Positions 16,201 through 24,293 of a DNA stretch of 32,931 nucleotides are shown one piece after another; the stretch's first letter is position 1, and each line of letters opens with the position of its first letter. Made by a program: the position numbers and the translations under genes. The notes below the pieces were generated by a model that was given only the letters and a program-made list of their open reading frames with translations, was not told the origin of the DNA and made no database searches. The stretch lies in contig CALVII010000006.1 of the NCBI GenBank assembly GCA_944329465.1, positions 1 to 32,931 on the forward strand. Reading direction: 5' to 3'. Origin of the DNA: an uncultured Bacilli bacterium (lineage in GTDB: Bacteria > Bacillota_I > Bacilli_A > RF39 > UBA660).

Positions 16201-17778
16201 CCTTTCAATATATTCTCTTTCAATATAGTTATCTATAATTCGCATTTGATCTTCGGTAGTAGCGAAGAATCTAATGTCTCCTTCATTACTAAATGTGTGT
16301 GGAAGGTTTTTGAAAGGTTCCCACAAGCTTTGGTTTTCTTCGTCTAATAAAAATACTAATTTTAAATCATCATAACTATGAAAGGTTACTAATTGTAACA
16401 AGATGTTTCTAGTAAAATCGACGATTTTACTTCTATCACCCATGATGGCCGTAGCTAAAACATCTTTAAATGAATAGCCGATTGGAACATTATGAAGAGT
16501 GGCTGCAGCATGAACAACTTTTTCGGCTTCGGTTTTTAATTCATCTTCATTCATAGAAAATTCTTCTTCAGAAAATTGTATATCAGCATCTAATTCACTA
16601 TCACCCTCACCTATTTTTACTGATAGGAAATCTTTTTGAGTATTTAATCTATCCCATAATTCAAAAGTTTTATTTTCAATTATTTTACAACACTCACCTG
16701 TAGTTAGATAGAGTTCCTTTAATATTTGAGTTTGTTCCAAACAGATATTAGCTATTTCTGATTTTTTTCTTTCAATATATTCGCGGTATTTTTTTACACG
16801 TCTTTTTTCTTTCCTTTCAGCTTTTTTCTTTTGATACCTTCTAGTTAACATTGGCCAAAGAAGCATAGCCATCAACATGACACCAGAGGTTATAAAAGTT
16901 GTCCAAGAGTTTGAGAAAGTGGTCTGTTTATTTAGTATTCTAATAATTGTATTGATTATCGATACAAAAGAGATAATTCCCATTGTAAGCATTGGTCCAA
17001 TTACCAATATTAACGGTGTTTCTTCTTGTTCTACTTTTTGCGGAGGAGAAGCAATGGAAATATCAGCTGTTTTAATATATCTTCTTATTCTTGGCTTTTT
17101 AAAGAAATATTCTTCTTTTTTTATTGGAAATGGTTTGTTTTCATTATTTGCTTTCTCATAGGTATTATAAGGTATTGTTATTTCCTTTAATTTACCATTA
17201 AAGTTTGCAAGATTATTTGGAGTGTTTATAATTAGATAGTCTCCTGCAATAATGATTTTTAAACCAAGTATCATGACAATATCACTACTATGTAATACAG
17301 TTTGAGGTTTGGTCATTATGATGTCGTTTAAAAAGGTAATACCATTATTTAATACGATTAATTTGAATCCAGTATCGTCATATTGTATGATGGCATGTTT
17401 TGGACTAAGATAAGGATTATTATAAATAATATCGTTGGTATTATCACTGCCGATAGAAATTTGCATGTTTTTTTCAACAGAAAAAACTTTGAAACTATTA
17501 TCGCAATCAGGTTCTGTATATACAATATAGTTATCTAGTTTATCATTGTCACTTTTTAAAACATAGTAAGAGTGTTCACTAAGAAGTGTTTGGGGTAATG
17601 CTTGACTGTTTTGCATCAAACTAAAACCAGAAGCAGCTGTCATAACCCAACCATTTGAAGAAGAATTTATGCTTATAATTTGGTTTTGATTATTATCAGC
17701 CAAGGTAAAACTTCCCTCTACATTTATAGGTAATTCTAAAATTTTTTTCTCTTTATTATTATATATTACGACTTTCAT
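13216..17778 (-). CDS. essC: EssC-type T7SSb FtsK/SpoIIIE ATPase
   Basis: EssC is the motor of T7SSb. The 1520-residue product has an N-terminal forkhead-associated region (about 75-185, with ISIGSDNTNDI, LSPKHAIIQY, GITFLNDI), two membrane helices (about 258-315), a basic coiled region and three FtsK-like domains. The first has an intact Walker A (GMTGSGKSEF, about 712-721) and Walker B (LFIISDEFAE). The second has GRNSEDREM in place of Walker A and the third FSSNELENM, so both look unable to bind ATP normally. GGGGTG lies six bases before the ATG at 17778. Length matches S. aureus EssC. It opens the T7SS operon. Confidence 0.93.
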   Translation of the reverse strand: MKVVIYNNKEKKILELPINVEGSFTLADNNQNQIISINSSSNGWVMTAASGFSLMQNSQALPQTLLSEHSYYVLKSDNDKLDNYIVYTEPDCDNSFKVFSVEKNMQISIGSDNTNDIIYNNPYLSPKHAIIQYDDTGFKLIVLNNGITFLNDIIMTKPQTVLHSSDIVMILGLKIIIAGDYLIINTPNNLANFNGKLKEITIPYNTYEKANNENKPFPIKKEEYFFKKPRIRRYIKTADISIASPPQKVEQEETPLILVIGPMLTMGIISFVSIINTIIRILNKQTTFSNSWTTFITSGVMLMAMLLWPMLTRRYQKKKAERKEKRRVKKYREYIERKKSEIANICLEQTQILKELYLTTGECCKIIENKTFELWDRLNTQKDFLSVKIGEGDSELDADIQFSEEEFSMNEDELKTEAEKVVHAAATLHNVPIGYSFKDVLATAIMGDRSKIVDFTRNILLQLVTFHSYDDLKLVFLLDEENQSLWEPFKNLPHTFSNEGDIRFFATTEDQMRIIDNYIEREYIERINDERQKETVETEEGNVNYKPFYLIITDNYSKVRKLNIDNLILDNNLNLGFSFIILENQFSQLPSQCLDFINLGKDTSEVLKNTSEEYSVKKFKDEINYYIDYSKYCEILANTFVELESAGKSIPESLSFLDMFNLKRVEQLNTLTRWRKNDPTQSLRALVGIGADDSKIYLDLHEKYHGPHGLIAGMTGSGKSEFIITYILSMALNYSPEEVAFILIDYKGGGLAGAFDNKGLGLKLPHLSGVITNLDKSELNRTLVSINSELRRRQEIFNAARDKLGESTIDIYKYQRFYREGKLDKPVPHLFIISDEFAELKSQQPEFMDDLISAARIGRSLGVHLILATQKPSGVVNDQIWSNSKFRVCLKVQDRSDSNEMLKRPEAAEIQNAGRFYLQVGYDELFVLGQSGYAGASYRPSDFDIQNENESIIIVDNLGQTIKEVSEDKQNNLTKDNGDQLSNVLKYICQMAEKTHVHSENLWLEKIPENIYVDNLINKYHFNFNQGISAVVGEYDDPENQRQNILTIPLNSESNTIIFGRNSEDREMFLNSFIYSLCTKYKPENINLYIMDFGSETLRMFYGFPQVGDVILSTDTEKISKSFAVLNDLIIERKRLFADYNGDYFNYCKNSGKVVPLIVFIINNYESFNEMYGRFEDDIVRYSREGKRYGIIMIITSGSSHGFPTRIMRNLNNTFALELTGRSDYMELFGKIGNLYPADLKGRGMFKNEGIYEFQTSKIYDGDDLVTFLKEKASQIKEMCQTSAPAIPVLPDKVSFNSLLSNLKGLECVPVGIERQSLNISCIDLKNSKINIFSSNELENMLNIIKSITKMISEIKNTKIVLIDLNKLVSDSIDIVTGYCDKNFEINANGILNYISKNIENNLENNLMFMIVGTDKLSTAANKTALNKIMEKIISLENATTLIIDSAYNLRKLSLESWYSSNVRPDQGLWVGSGVVDQSAIRLTGGSKIYMEKINNNFGWKIKNGQGVLIKLMELDKDEK

Positions 17779-17794
17779 AATTTGCACCCCACTT

Positions 17795-17800
17795 ATTATA
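17795..17800 (-). promoter_or_regulatory. Possible -10 element of the T7SS operon
   Basis: TATAAT (17800-17795) lies about 17 bases before the essC ATG, after the terminator of the previous operon. No good -35 is visible. If used, the leader would be only about ten bases. Confidence 0.4.
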
Positions 17801-17835
17801 CTTTTATTTTAACTGATTTTTTGATTTAATACAAG

Positions 17836-17858
17836 AAAAAACAATCGAAAAACGATTG
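17836..17858 (-). terminator. Terminator of the efp-coiled-coil operon
   Basis: Minus-strand stem CAATCG-TTTTT-CGATTG (17858-17842) followed by TTTTTT separates the coiled-coil protein from essC. Confidence 0.9.
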
Positions 17859-17863
17859 CTTGA

Positions 17864-18751
17864 TTATTTTCTGGAAATAGTTTTATATATTTTTCTTAAG
17901 ATTTCGTCGCTTTTTGCTAGTTTAGCTTCCAATTTCCTATTTAAAGTTTCTAATCTTTCATTTTCATCACGATATTTTTCATTTTGCTCTCTCACTTCAG
18001 AAAGTTCTTCAATAACAGCATCTCTTTTTTGTGTTAATTCGTTAGTTTGTTTGTCTAATTTTTCAATTTCTAATTGCAATTTTCTGATTTTATCTTCTTT
18101 GGCATCTATTTCACTTTGCATGTTTTCATATTTATCAACAAAATTAGAAACGGCCGAAGTGATATCGTCAAAATTATTATCAGGACCTTCGTCAAATTCA
18201 AAGGATTCTTCTTGGCTTTCCTCTGGCTTTAGAAGTTCTGGCTTTTCTTCATTTTGAGTTAAATCTAAATCTTCCATAACAGAAGATAAATTATCGATTT
18301 CGTCTAATAAACTTTCAGCTTCTTTTGGAGAGATTTTAACCAATTCGTCGACAAAGGTTGGTTCTGAAGTAGAATCTTCTTCGGGACTTACATCTTCAAG
18401 GTATTTTCCGTATATATTTAATTCTGTGATTTTACTCATAACATCTTCAATACTTACAGCATATTTATTCATTAAACTACGTATATTTTTGTCTTTAGAG
18501 TAATTTTCATAAAAATCTTTATCGTTAGGAATTAAAATATTGGCTCTAAACATTTGTTTTTCTTCTCTACCTTGTTCACCATCACTAAAAGCTATATCCA
18601 TATTATCGATAACCGAATTAATGAATTCGTCTTTTCTTTCTACAGCCTCGTCAAATGGTAATTTACTAAATGATTTAAATATTTTTTTATTATCTTCTCT
18701 AATATCGTGAGCTAATTTTTTGATTGCTAAAAATCTTTCCTTTTCCAACAT
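17864..18751 (-). CDS. Coiled-coil protein with possible degenerate M78-like N-terminus
   Basis: The 295-residue product has a helical N-terminal domain (1-120), an acidic linker (120-200) and a long C-terminal coiled coil (about 205-285). The segment EEKQMFRANILIP (63-75) followed by NKYAVSIEDVMSKITELN resembles the end of the ImmA/IrrE (M78) domain, where EExAnxFAxxLLmP is typical. The expected HExxH is not present; the closest is AHDIRED at 14-20. If related, it is catalytically dead. No confident function; a scaffolding or regulatory role is possible. The gene starts behind GAGGTGG, 30 bases after efp, and ends at a strong terminator. Confidence 0.6.
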   Translation of the reverse strand: MLEKERFLAIKKLAHDIREDNKKIFKSFSKLPFDEAVERKDEFINSVIDNMDIAFSDGEQGREEKQMFRANILIPNDKDFYENYSKDKNIRSLMNKYAVSIEDVMSKITELNIYGKYLEDVSPEEDSTSEPTFVDELVKISPKEAESLLDEIDNLSSVMEDLDLTQNEEKPELLKPEESQEESFEFDEGPDNNFDDITSAVSNFVDKYENMQSEIDAKEDKIRKLQLEIEKLDKQTNELTQKRDAVIEELSEVREQNEKYRDENERLETLNRKLEAKLAKSDEILRKIYKTISRK

Positions 18752-18781
18752 ATTTCCACCTCTTTATTCTTTTATAATATT

Positions 18782-19339
18782 TTAGGCTCTAGAATCGTAT
18801 TTTCCGTCTTTTGTCGAAACGATTATACGTTCATTGGCACTTATAAACAAAGGAACTTTAACTGTTAATCCGTTTTCTAAGGTTGCCTCTTTTGTCGCGT
18901 TTGTTGCAGTGTTTCCTTTTACGGCTGGTTCAGTATCGGTAACTTCATACTCGATTTTTTCTGGTAAATTAATACCTAAAACCTCACCTTTGTAGAAGGT
19001 TACTTCAACTTCTAGTCCTTCTTTTAAGAATTTAGCATTATCTCCTAAATTTTCTTTTGCTAAATCTATCTGTTCATATGTTTCCATATTCATGAAATTA
19101 TACATATCACCATTACTATATAGATATTGCATAGGTTTCTTTTCAATAATGGCTTTTTCAAATTTTATATTAGTATTAAATGTTTGTTCAATTGTTGAAC
19201 CAGTTCGCAAATTTTTAAGTTTAATGCGGACAAAGGCAGGACCTTTTCCTGGCTTAACGTGTTGAAACTCGACTATTAAATAGATGTTTCCATCAATTAA
19301 AACAGTCATTCCATTTTTAATATCATTAATATTTATCAT
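18782..19339 (-). CDS. efp: Translation elongation factor P
   Basis: EF-P relieves ribosome stalling at polyproline stretches. The 185-residue protein shows the three beta-barrel layout: KOW-like N-domain with the loop HVKPGKGPAFVR, whose Lys is the modification-site position, central FNTNIKFEKA and YLYSNGDMYNFMN, and the C-terminal ATLENGLTVKVPLFISANE plus DGKYDSRA. Length and motifs are normal. It lies 16 bases after rpmG. Confidence 0.96.
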   Translation of the reverse strand: MININDIKNGMTVLIDGNIYLIVEFQHVKPGKGPAFVRIKLKNLRTGSTIEQTFNTNIKFEKAIIEKKPMQYLYSNGDMYNFMNMETYEQIDLAKENLGDNAKFLKEGLEVEVTFYKGEVLGINLPEKIEYEVTDTEPAVKGNTATNATKEATLENGLTVKVPLFISANERIIVSTKDGKYDSRA

Positions 19340-19355
19340 ACTTTACCTCCATGAA

Positions 19356-19523
19356 TTATTTTTTCTCATTGTGCTCTGTATGTTTCTTACATTTAGGGCA
19401 ATATTTGTTTAATTTTAATCTTTCTGGTGTGTTCCTTTTATTTTTTTCTACACGATAATTTTCACTTTTACATACGCTGCATACTAAAGTAATATTATCT
19501 CTAACTTCACCTTTTTTGGCCAT
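19356..19523 (-). CDS. rpmG: 50S ribosomal protein L33, zinc-binding type
   Basis: The 55-residue protein has two CxxC pairs (CSVCKSENY and CPKCKKH), the zinc-binding version of L33, with RNTPERLKLNKYCPKC typical of the family. The ATG at 19523 follows GGAGGGA; the open frame to 19544 has no better start. Ribosomal large subunit, near the E site. Confidence 0.95.
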   Translation of the reverse strand: MAKKGEVRDNITLVCSVCKSENYRVEKNKRNTPERLKLNKYCPKCKKHTEHNEKK

Positions 19524-19554
19524 GATTATCCCTCCTTTTCGCATTTCTTATAAC

Positions 19555-19582
19555 ATTATACCAAATTATGGGTAAATTTCAA
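19555..19582 (-). promoter_or_regulatory. SigA-type promoter of rpmG-efp
   Basis: TTGAAA (19582-19577), 16-base spacer and TATAAT (19560-19555) lie upstream of rpmG; the -35 falls inside the end of the penicillin-binding protein gene. Confidence 0.65.
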
Positions 19583-21686
19583 AGTATTTTTTAGAAACTC
19601 TATTCGTTAAACGTTTATTTATAGAGGACTGGTGGTTTGTTTTACCATCTGGTCTTGAAATGTTTGGAGATACTATGGTGAATGTTACTTTAGGATCATC
19701 ATAAGGTGCATATGAAACAAAAGTGGTACTAATGGTTTCTTGGTCGATCTTTCCATCACCATCTGTATCAACAAAACTTTGACTAGTTCCGGTTTTACCG
19801 GCTGGTTTATATACTTCGTCAATATATCCCCTACCTAAGCCATAAGTCATAACGGCTCTGAACCCTTCTTTTACTCTATCTATATATTTAGTTTCTGTTT
19901 TGACTTTATTTAATTCTTTTTTATTTTTATCATAACTAGAAGGATCATTATATAATCCTTTATATAAATAAGGTGTCATTCTAGTTCCGTTATTAGCGAT
20001 TGTGTTTATATACTGTGATAATTGGATTGGGGTATAATTATCATACTGACCAATTGCAAAATCTAGTAATAATCCGGATGTGGTATTTGAACCTTTTAAA
20101 CCAGTTATTTCACTAGGTAAATCAATACCTGTTTTTACACCCAATCCAAATTCAGCAAAGGTATTTCTATAGGTATTAAAAGCTTCTTTATCGATAACTA
20201 ACGGTTTATTATATTGATAATTTCCCTTACCAACTTTAATGGCGGTATAATACTGATAAGTATTTGAAGACTGAGCTAAAGCGGTGATATCATTTAATCT
20301 ACCTAAATATTTCCACGAACATTTTTCTGGAGTAGCGGCAATTTTAACACAGTTATCATATCTTACTTCACCAATTTTTAAAGCTCCAGTATTATAGCCT
20401 ACTATATGACTAGCACCTTTAACTACAGAACCCATAACAGCTGTGGATTGAGTTATACCTGAGGTAAAATCAATGACACTATATGTTCCATCATCCTTTT
20501 GTTTTAGTTTTTTTCCAGCCATGGCTAATATTTCGCCAGTTTTAGGGTCACTTATTATAACAAAAGAACCATCGTAAAATTCGGTATTAGCTTCTTTTTT
20601 TGCATTTAAAACTTCTTCAGTCAAAATTTCTTCTAAAGCTTTTTGGAGTTCAATATCAATAGTTAAAACAATATCATTACCTCTTTTACCTTCTTCGATT
20701 AATTTATATGAACCATCATTCATGACTTCATATTTGTTTTTTTTACCTCTTAATATATCTTCATATTGATATTCTAAGTTACTGGTTCCTACTCTATCGT
20801 CTAAGCTATATCCTTTTTTTAAATAATAATCTTTAAGTTCGGCTGGAATACCACTTTTACTACTAGAGACATTACCTAAAATACTTCTAAAAGTATCACC
20901 ATAAATATAGCTTCTTTCCCAATCTAATTTTGTGTTTACACCTTTCAATTCACTGATGTTTTCAGAAACTAAGGCGTATTCTTCATCAGTGACATTTTCA
21001 TTTTTAATTACTTTTTCATCATATGAATAACCAGTATTCATAAGTGTATAAATATAAGCGGCTTTTTTATCTAAATCGTTATATTCGGATAAGTCTTCTA
21101 TAGTGACTCTTTCTATTTTAAGTTCATATATATCGTCACTTGTAAGTTTTCTTTCTTCAAGTTTTTGCCATTCTTCGTTAGTTATTTTTTCTTTTGCTTT
21201 ATCTTCGTGATTTTTAATCCAAAAAACTTTATAGTCATAATCATTTAGTTTATTAAAATCAAGTTCAATCATTGGTGCTAGTTTATAGGCTATTTTTATC
21301 TCTTCTTTAGTGGTTATACCTGATGGCTTTTTATAATATATAACTTTTGAAGGAATATTGTCGACAATTAATTTTCCATTTCTATCGTAAATTCTGCCTC
21401 TTGGAGCTGTTTCACCATAGATTACTGTTTTAGTTAAGTTTTCAAGTTTTAAACTATACTTTTCTTTACCAACTACTTGAATTAGAAAAAGACCAACCAC
21501 TAATATTAATAAAGCTAAAATGACAATGACATTTAAAATATTATAACGTTTTTCAATTTCTATTTTAATATCTTTATTTTCCTTATAGTTTGTAAAATTA
21601 TAAGTCTGTTTACTTTGCCTTTTGGATATTTTTAAAGATCTTTTGTTTTGAAAATCTTTAAATTTATTTTTTAAATTATATTTCAT
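19566..21686 (-). CDS. Class B penicillin-binding protein (PBP2-like transpeptidase)
   Basis: This 706-residue transpeptidase cross-links peptidoglycan at the outer membrane face. A basic cytoplasmic tail of ~48 residues is followed by one membrane helix (about 49-72), then the dimerisation domain with ETAPRGRIYDRNGKLI, and the catalytic domain with SVVK (Ser420-Lys423), SSN (473-475) and AGKTGTSQS (about 633-641). No PASTA domain is present, so it is closer to elongation PBP2/PBP2b than to SpoVD. A strong GGAGGTGA precedes the ATG, and TATAAT at 21727-21722 is a likely -10. PBP2 versus FtsI role cannot be decided from sequence. Confidence 0.9.
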   Translation of the reverse strand: MKYNLKNKFKDFQNKRSLKISKRQSKQTYNFTNYKENKDIKIEIEKRYNILNVIVILALLILVVGLFLIQVVGKEKYSLKLENLTKTVIYGETAPRGRIYDRNGKLIVDNIPSKVIYYKKPSGITTKEEIKIAYKLAPMIELDFNKLNDYDYKVFWIKNHEDKAKEKITNEEWQKLEERKLTSDDIYELKIERVTIEDLSEYNDLDKKAAYIYTLMNTGYSYDEKVIKNENVTDEEYALVSENISELKGVNTKLDWERSYIYGDTFRSILGNVSSSKSGIPAELKDYYLKKGYSLDDRVGTSNLEYQYEDILRGKKNKYEVMNDGSYKLIEEGKRGNDIVLTIDIELQKALEEILTEEVLNAKKEANTEFYDGSFVIISDPKTGEILAMAGKKLKQKDDGTYSVIDFTSGITQSTAVMGSVVKGASHIVGYNTGALKIGEVRYDNCVKIAATPEKCSWKYLGRLNDITALAQSSNTYQYYTAIKVGKGNYQYNKPLVIDKEAFNTYRNTFAEFGLGVKTGIDLPSEITGLKGSNTTSGLLLDFAIGQYDNYTPIQLSQYINTIANNGTRMTPYLYKGLYNDPSSYDKNKKELNKVKTETKYIDRVKEGFRAVMTYGLGRGYIDEVYKPAGKTGTSQSFVDTDGDGKIDQETISTTFVSYAPYDDPKVTFTIVSPNISRPDGKTNHQSSINKRLTNRVSKKYFEIYP

Positions 21687-21737
21687 TTTTTATCACCTCC
21701 AAATACCTTTTAACATATTTTATTATAGGGGGAATTT

Positions 21738-21998
21738 ATGCATAGATTACTAATTGAAAATTATGTCAAACAAATTAAAAAATCGGATATTTACAATTTC
21801 GCACTTATTAACAATATCGATTTGTCTGAAAAAGATATAGATATATTATACTACTATTTAAAGAAAAATTGGGAAGAATTATTGTATGGAAATAAGAATA
21901 TTTTAAATGATTTGAAACAAGAGATAGATGAGAAAAAATTTTTAAAAATTAAAAGTTTATTTGAAATTTACTATAATAAATATCAAGATTTATTATAA
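21738..21998 (+). CDS. DUF2624-like (YqfT) small protein
   Basis: The 86-residue helical, Lys/Asn-rich protein starts at ATG behind GGGGGA. Its layout (short N-terminal part, NNIDLSEKDIDILYYYLK, then a second helix pair) recalls DUF2624/YqfT, a small cytosolic protein of unknown function. In Bacillus yqfT lies next to the nfo gene yqfS, and here it is convergent with nfo, overlapping by 16 bases at the 3' ends. TATTAT at 21721-21726 may be the -10, shared in the divergent region with the PBP promoter. Family call mainly rests on size and neighbourhood. Confidence 0.55.
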   Translation: MHRLLIENYVKQIKKSDIYNFALINNIDLSEKDIDILYYYLKKNWEELLYGNKNILNDLKQEIDEKKFLKIKSLFEIYYNKYQDLL

Positions 21999-22900
21999 TC
22001 TCTTATATCCTCTAAAAGATTAGGATTGTATTTCTTTTCTTTAATCATCTCTATTTCTTTTTTATAAGGTGGGAATGTACGATCTTTACCACCACTTATA
22101 CTCACATAAGGAGTTTCTAAGATTTTAGGAACTTCTTTTAATTTTTCATTATAAATTATTTTTATAAGGTTTTCAAAGCCAATAGTTCCAAAACCGATAT
22201 TTTCATGACGGTCTTTATGGGCATCTTTTTCATTTTTACTATCATTGATATGAATGCATCCAATTTTGTTTAGACCGATAATCTTATCAAAGTTATCTAA
22301 TAATCTATCAAAGTCATTTAAATCGTAACCGGCATCATTTAAATGGCAGGTATCTAGACAAACCAACAATCTTTCTTTGTTTTTTACACCATCAATAATT
22401 GTTTTGATTTCTTCAAAAGTTTTACCAAGTTCAGTACCTTTACCAGCCATAGTTTCTAAACAAATAATTGGTCCCTCTTTTTTATCTAAGATTATATTTA
22501 AAGCATTTATTATGTTTTTTAAACCTTCTTCTTTCCCTAATCCAACATGACTACCAGGGTGAAGAACAACTTTTTTAATTCCTAATATTTCAGCTCTTTT
22601 TAATTCTTGTTTTAAAAAGTTTATAGAAAAATCAAATTTATTTTCGTCTTTATTGTTGGCTAAATTTACAATATATGGAGCGTGAATTATGACATCGTTT
22701 ATATCAATGTTTTTATCAAGCATTAACTTTTGACCTTCTTTAGTAGTTTTTTCGTCTATTTTGGCTCTAATAGTATTTTGAGGGGCTCCAGTATAAAACA
22801 TGAAGGTGTTTGAATCATAGTTTAATGCTTCTTTGACACTACCTAATAGTCCTTCTTCTTTGTTAAATGAAACATGGCTTCCAATAATTAATTTTTCCAT
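21983..22900 (-). CDS. nfo: Endonuclease IV (AP endonuclease)
   Basis: Endonuclease IV cleaves DNA at abasic sites in base-excision repair with a three-metal zinc centre. The 305-residue TIM-barrel protein shows IHAPYIVNLAN, VVLHPGSHVG, CLETMAGKGTELG, VCLDTCHLNDAGYD, CIHINDSKN and the HENIGFGTIGF signature, including the conserved metal ligands. Length is normal. The ribosome site AGGTGA lies in the 3' arm of a perfect 12-bp hairpin that follows the preceding gene, so translation or transcription may be damped. Confidence 0.95.
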   Translation of the reverse strand: MEKLIIGSHVSFNKEEGLLGSVKEALNYDSNTFMFYTGAPQNTIRAKIDEKTTKEGQKLMLDKNIDINDVIIHAPYIVNLANNKDENKFDFSINFLKQELKRAEILGIKKVVLHPGSHVGLGKEEGLKNIINALNIILDKKEGPIICLETMAGKGTELGKTFEEIKTIIDGVKNKERLLVCLDTCHLNDAGYDLNDFDRLLDNFDKIIGLNKIGCIHINDSKNEKDAHKDRHENIGFGTIGFENLIKIIYNEKLKEVPKILETPYVSISGGKDRTFPPYKKEIEMIKEKKYNPNLLEDIRDYNKS

Positions 22901-22908
22901 TAAAAATC

Positions 22909-22938
22909 ACCTAAAAATATAATAACATATTTTTAGGT
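22909..22938 (-). promoter_or_regulatory. Hairpin enclosing the nfo ribosome site
   Basis: A perfect 12-bp stem (22909-22920 with 22927-22938, loop of 6) begins at the stop codon of the 110-aa gene; its 3' arm holds the AGG of the nfo Shine-Dalgarno, and GATTTTTAA follows. It may act as a weak terminator of the spoIIP operon or as a translational lid on nfo. Confidence 0.6.
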
Positions 22939-23270
22939 TACTCGCCTACTAAATCCCCTAAAACTTTAAAACTACCACCAATTATTTTTTGGATGACTTT
23001 TTCGGTAGTGTTTGATATGGAAAGACCTGCTTTAGAAACATTATTTTGATAACTTTTATTATTAACATCAATATAGTTTTCGATGTCAACGTTTTTTCCT
23101 TTCTTTACATCTTGTTCGAATTTTTCTATTTGTTTATTGGTTAAAGCAACCTTTTTACTATTTCTATATTCAAAGTAACCTGTACTTTGAGAAAGGTATA
23201 GGGCAAAGAAGGTTACAAAACTAATTAATATGGCATATCTAAAGGCTTTGTTTAGCTTTTTATGTTTCAT
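22938..23270 (-). CDS. Small membrane protein downstream of spoIIP
   Basis: The 110-residue product has one N-terminal membrane helix (about residues 11-29, YAILISFVTFFALYL) followed by a Lys/Asn-rich soluble part with an amphipathic end (VIQKIIGGSFKVLGDLVG). I do not recognise the family. In Bacillus a similar-sized membrane protein, YqxA, follows spoIIP at the same place, so a sporulation role by synteny is plausible, although sequence similarity is not visible by eye. The start overlaps spoIIP by 11 bases, with GGGGAG inside spoIIP. Confidence 0.6.
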   Translation of the reverse strand: MKHKKLNKAFRYAILISFVTFFALYLSQSTGYFEYRNSKKVALTNKQIEKFEQDVKKGKNVDIENYIDVNNKSYQNNVSKAGLSISNTTEKVIQKIIGGSFKVLGDLVGE

Positions 23271-24213
23271 TTATATACTCCCCTATGATTGGGGCGAGAA
23301 GTTCTATGGTATTTAAGACTTCGTCAATGGTATTTTCCTGAGCCCCTATTTCAATTAAAATGATATTAGGATTTAAATCTTGATTATATACACCGTTTGA
23401 AGCTTCACCACCTTTGGTTAAAACACCTCTGGTTAAAGATGGATATTTTTCTTTTATTTTATTGTTTATTTTATTAGCTACTTGTAAGTTTGTTTCATAA
23501 CTGTCATAGTCTTCGCCAATTACAAAGGATATTTTAGCACACGATTTATTATTTATAATAATGGTTGACTTTTCCTTTGGCAGGGCATCTCTATGTAGGT
23601 CGATTATTAGTTTATAATCTTTATATTTATTTAAAGCATCAGTTAAAAATTTACGGCTTGCTTCATAACTTTTACTATATTTCATGTTATTTAAATTTAA
23701 ATAATCAGTTATATTATCTTCCATGACATCGGCCTTGATATTTTGTAGGGCTAATTTTTCTTGGAGAATATAGGCGGCCATCATGACTCCTGGTTTTATG
23801 TTATAACCTTCTAAAGCATTACCTTGGTAAGCTTCACTTTGATGGGTGTTATAGATGTAGATGGCTGGTTTTACATCTAAATTTTCAACCTTTTCTATTT
23901 TGGGGTTAGTGACATAGGTCATGGATACATCATTAGCTTTAAAATGAAAGGTGTTTTCTAATATCGACACAGGTTTATTGACATCTAATATTTTAGAAAA
24001 TAATTTAGATAATATGTCATCAGCTTTTTTTTCATAAAGCATATAATAATTAGAATCTATGAGTAAAGCTTTGATAAAATCTTCATTAGAACTTACTAGT
24101 TTTAAATTCATAATAATATTAAAAGATAATTCATAACCTAAAAACATGATAAAAGCATAAACAATTAATCTAAATTTAAATTTACGTTTTTTCTTAAGTT
24201 TTATTTTTTTCAT
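23260..24213 (-). CDS. spoIIP: Stage II sporulation protein P
   Basis: SpoIIP is the cell-wall amidase/endopeptidase that works with SpoIID and SpoIIM in engulfment of the forespore. The 317-residue product has an N-terminal membrane helix (about 11-33) and a C-terminal amidase domain with YIYNTHQSEAY, LIIDLHRDA and ILIEIGAQENT, which supply the zinc-binding His and Glu residues. The ATG follows GGAGGG. Upstream lies CATATAAT, similar to a SigE -10, and the gpr terminator, so spoIIP has its own start of transcription. Confidence 0.93.
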   Translation of the reverse strand: MKKIKLKKKRKFKFRLIVYAFIMFLGYELSFNIIMNLKLVSSNEDFIKALLIDSNYYMLYEKKADDILSKLFSKILDVNKPVSILENTFHFKANDVSMTYVTNPKIEKVENLDVKPAIYIYNTHQSEAYQGNALEGYNIKPGVMMAAYILQEKLALQNIKADVMEDNITDYLNLNNMKYSKSYEASRKFLTDALNKYKDYKLIIDLHRDALPKEKSTIIINNKSCAKISFVIGEDYDSYETNLQVANKINNKIKEKYPSLTRGVLTKGGEASNGVYNQDLNPNIILIEIGAQENTIDEVLNTIELLAPIIGEYINET

Positions 24214-24233
24214 ATTTTCCCTCCATTTTTATA

Positions 24234-24241
24234 ATTATATG
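24234..24241 (-). promoter_or_regulatory. Possible SigE -10 of spoIIP
   Basis: CATATAAT (24241-24234) matches the SigE -10 pattern CATAnnnT; the -35 region is not convincing. It lies 21 bases above the spoIIP ATG. Confidence 0.3.
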
Positions 24242-24263
24242 AAAGGATAAAAGAATAAAATGT

Positions 24264-24293
24264 AGAAAAAAACAAAGTTTAATTACTTTGTTT
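24264..24293 (-). terminator. Terminator of gpr
   Basis: Minus-strand stem AAACAAAGT-aattaa-ACTTTGTTT (24293-24270) runs into a T tract and overlaps the last codons of gpr. Confidence 0.8.

Noticed and set aside
17856-18257. Ser-rich plus-strand frame opposite the coiled-coil gene
   Set aside because: Shadow of the Glu/Asp/Lys codons; it overlaps the terminator.
18811-18818. Single TTGTCGAA in efp as a Spo0A box
   Set aside because: Inside a coding region, not paired and not near a promoter; similar single hits occur in essC.
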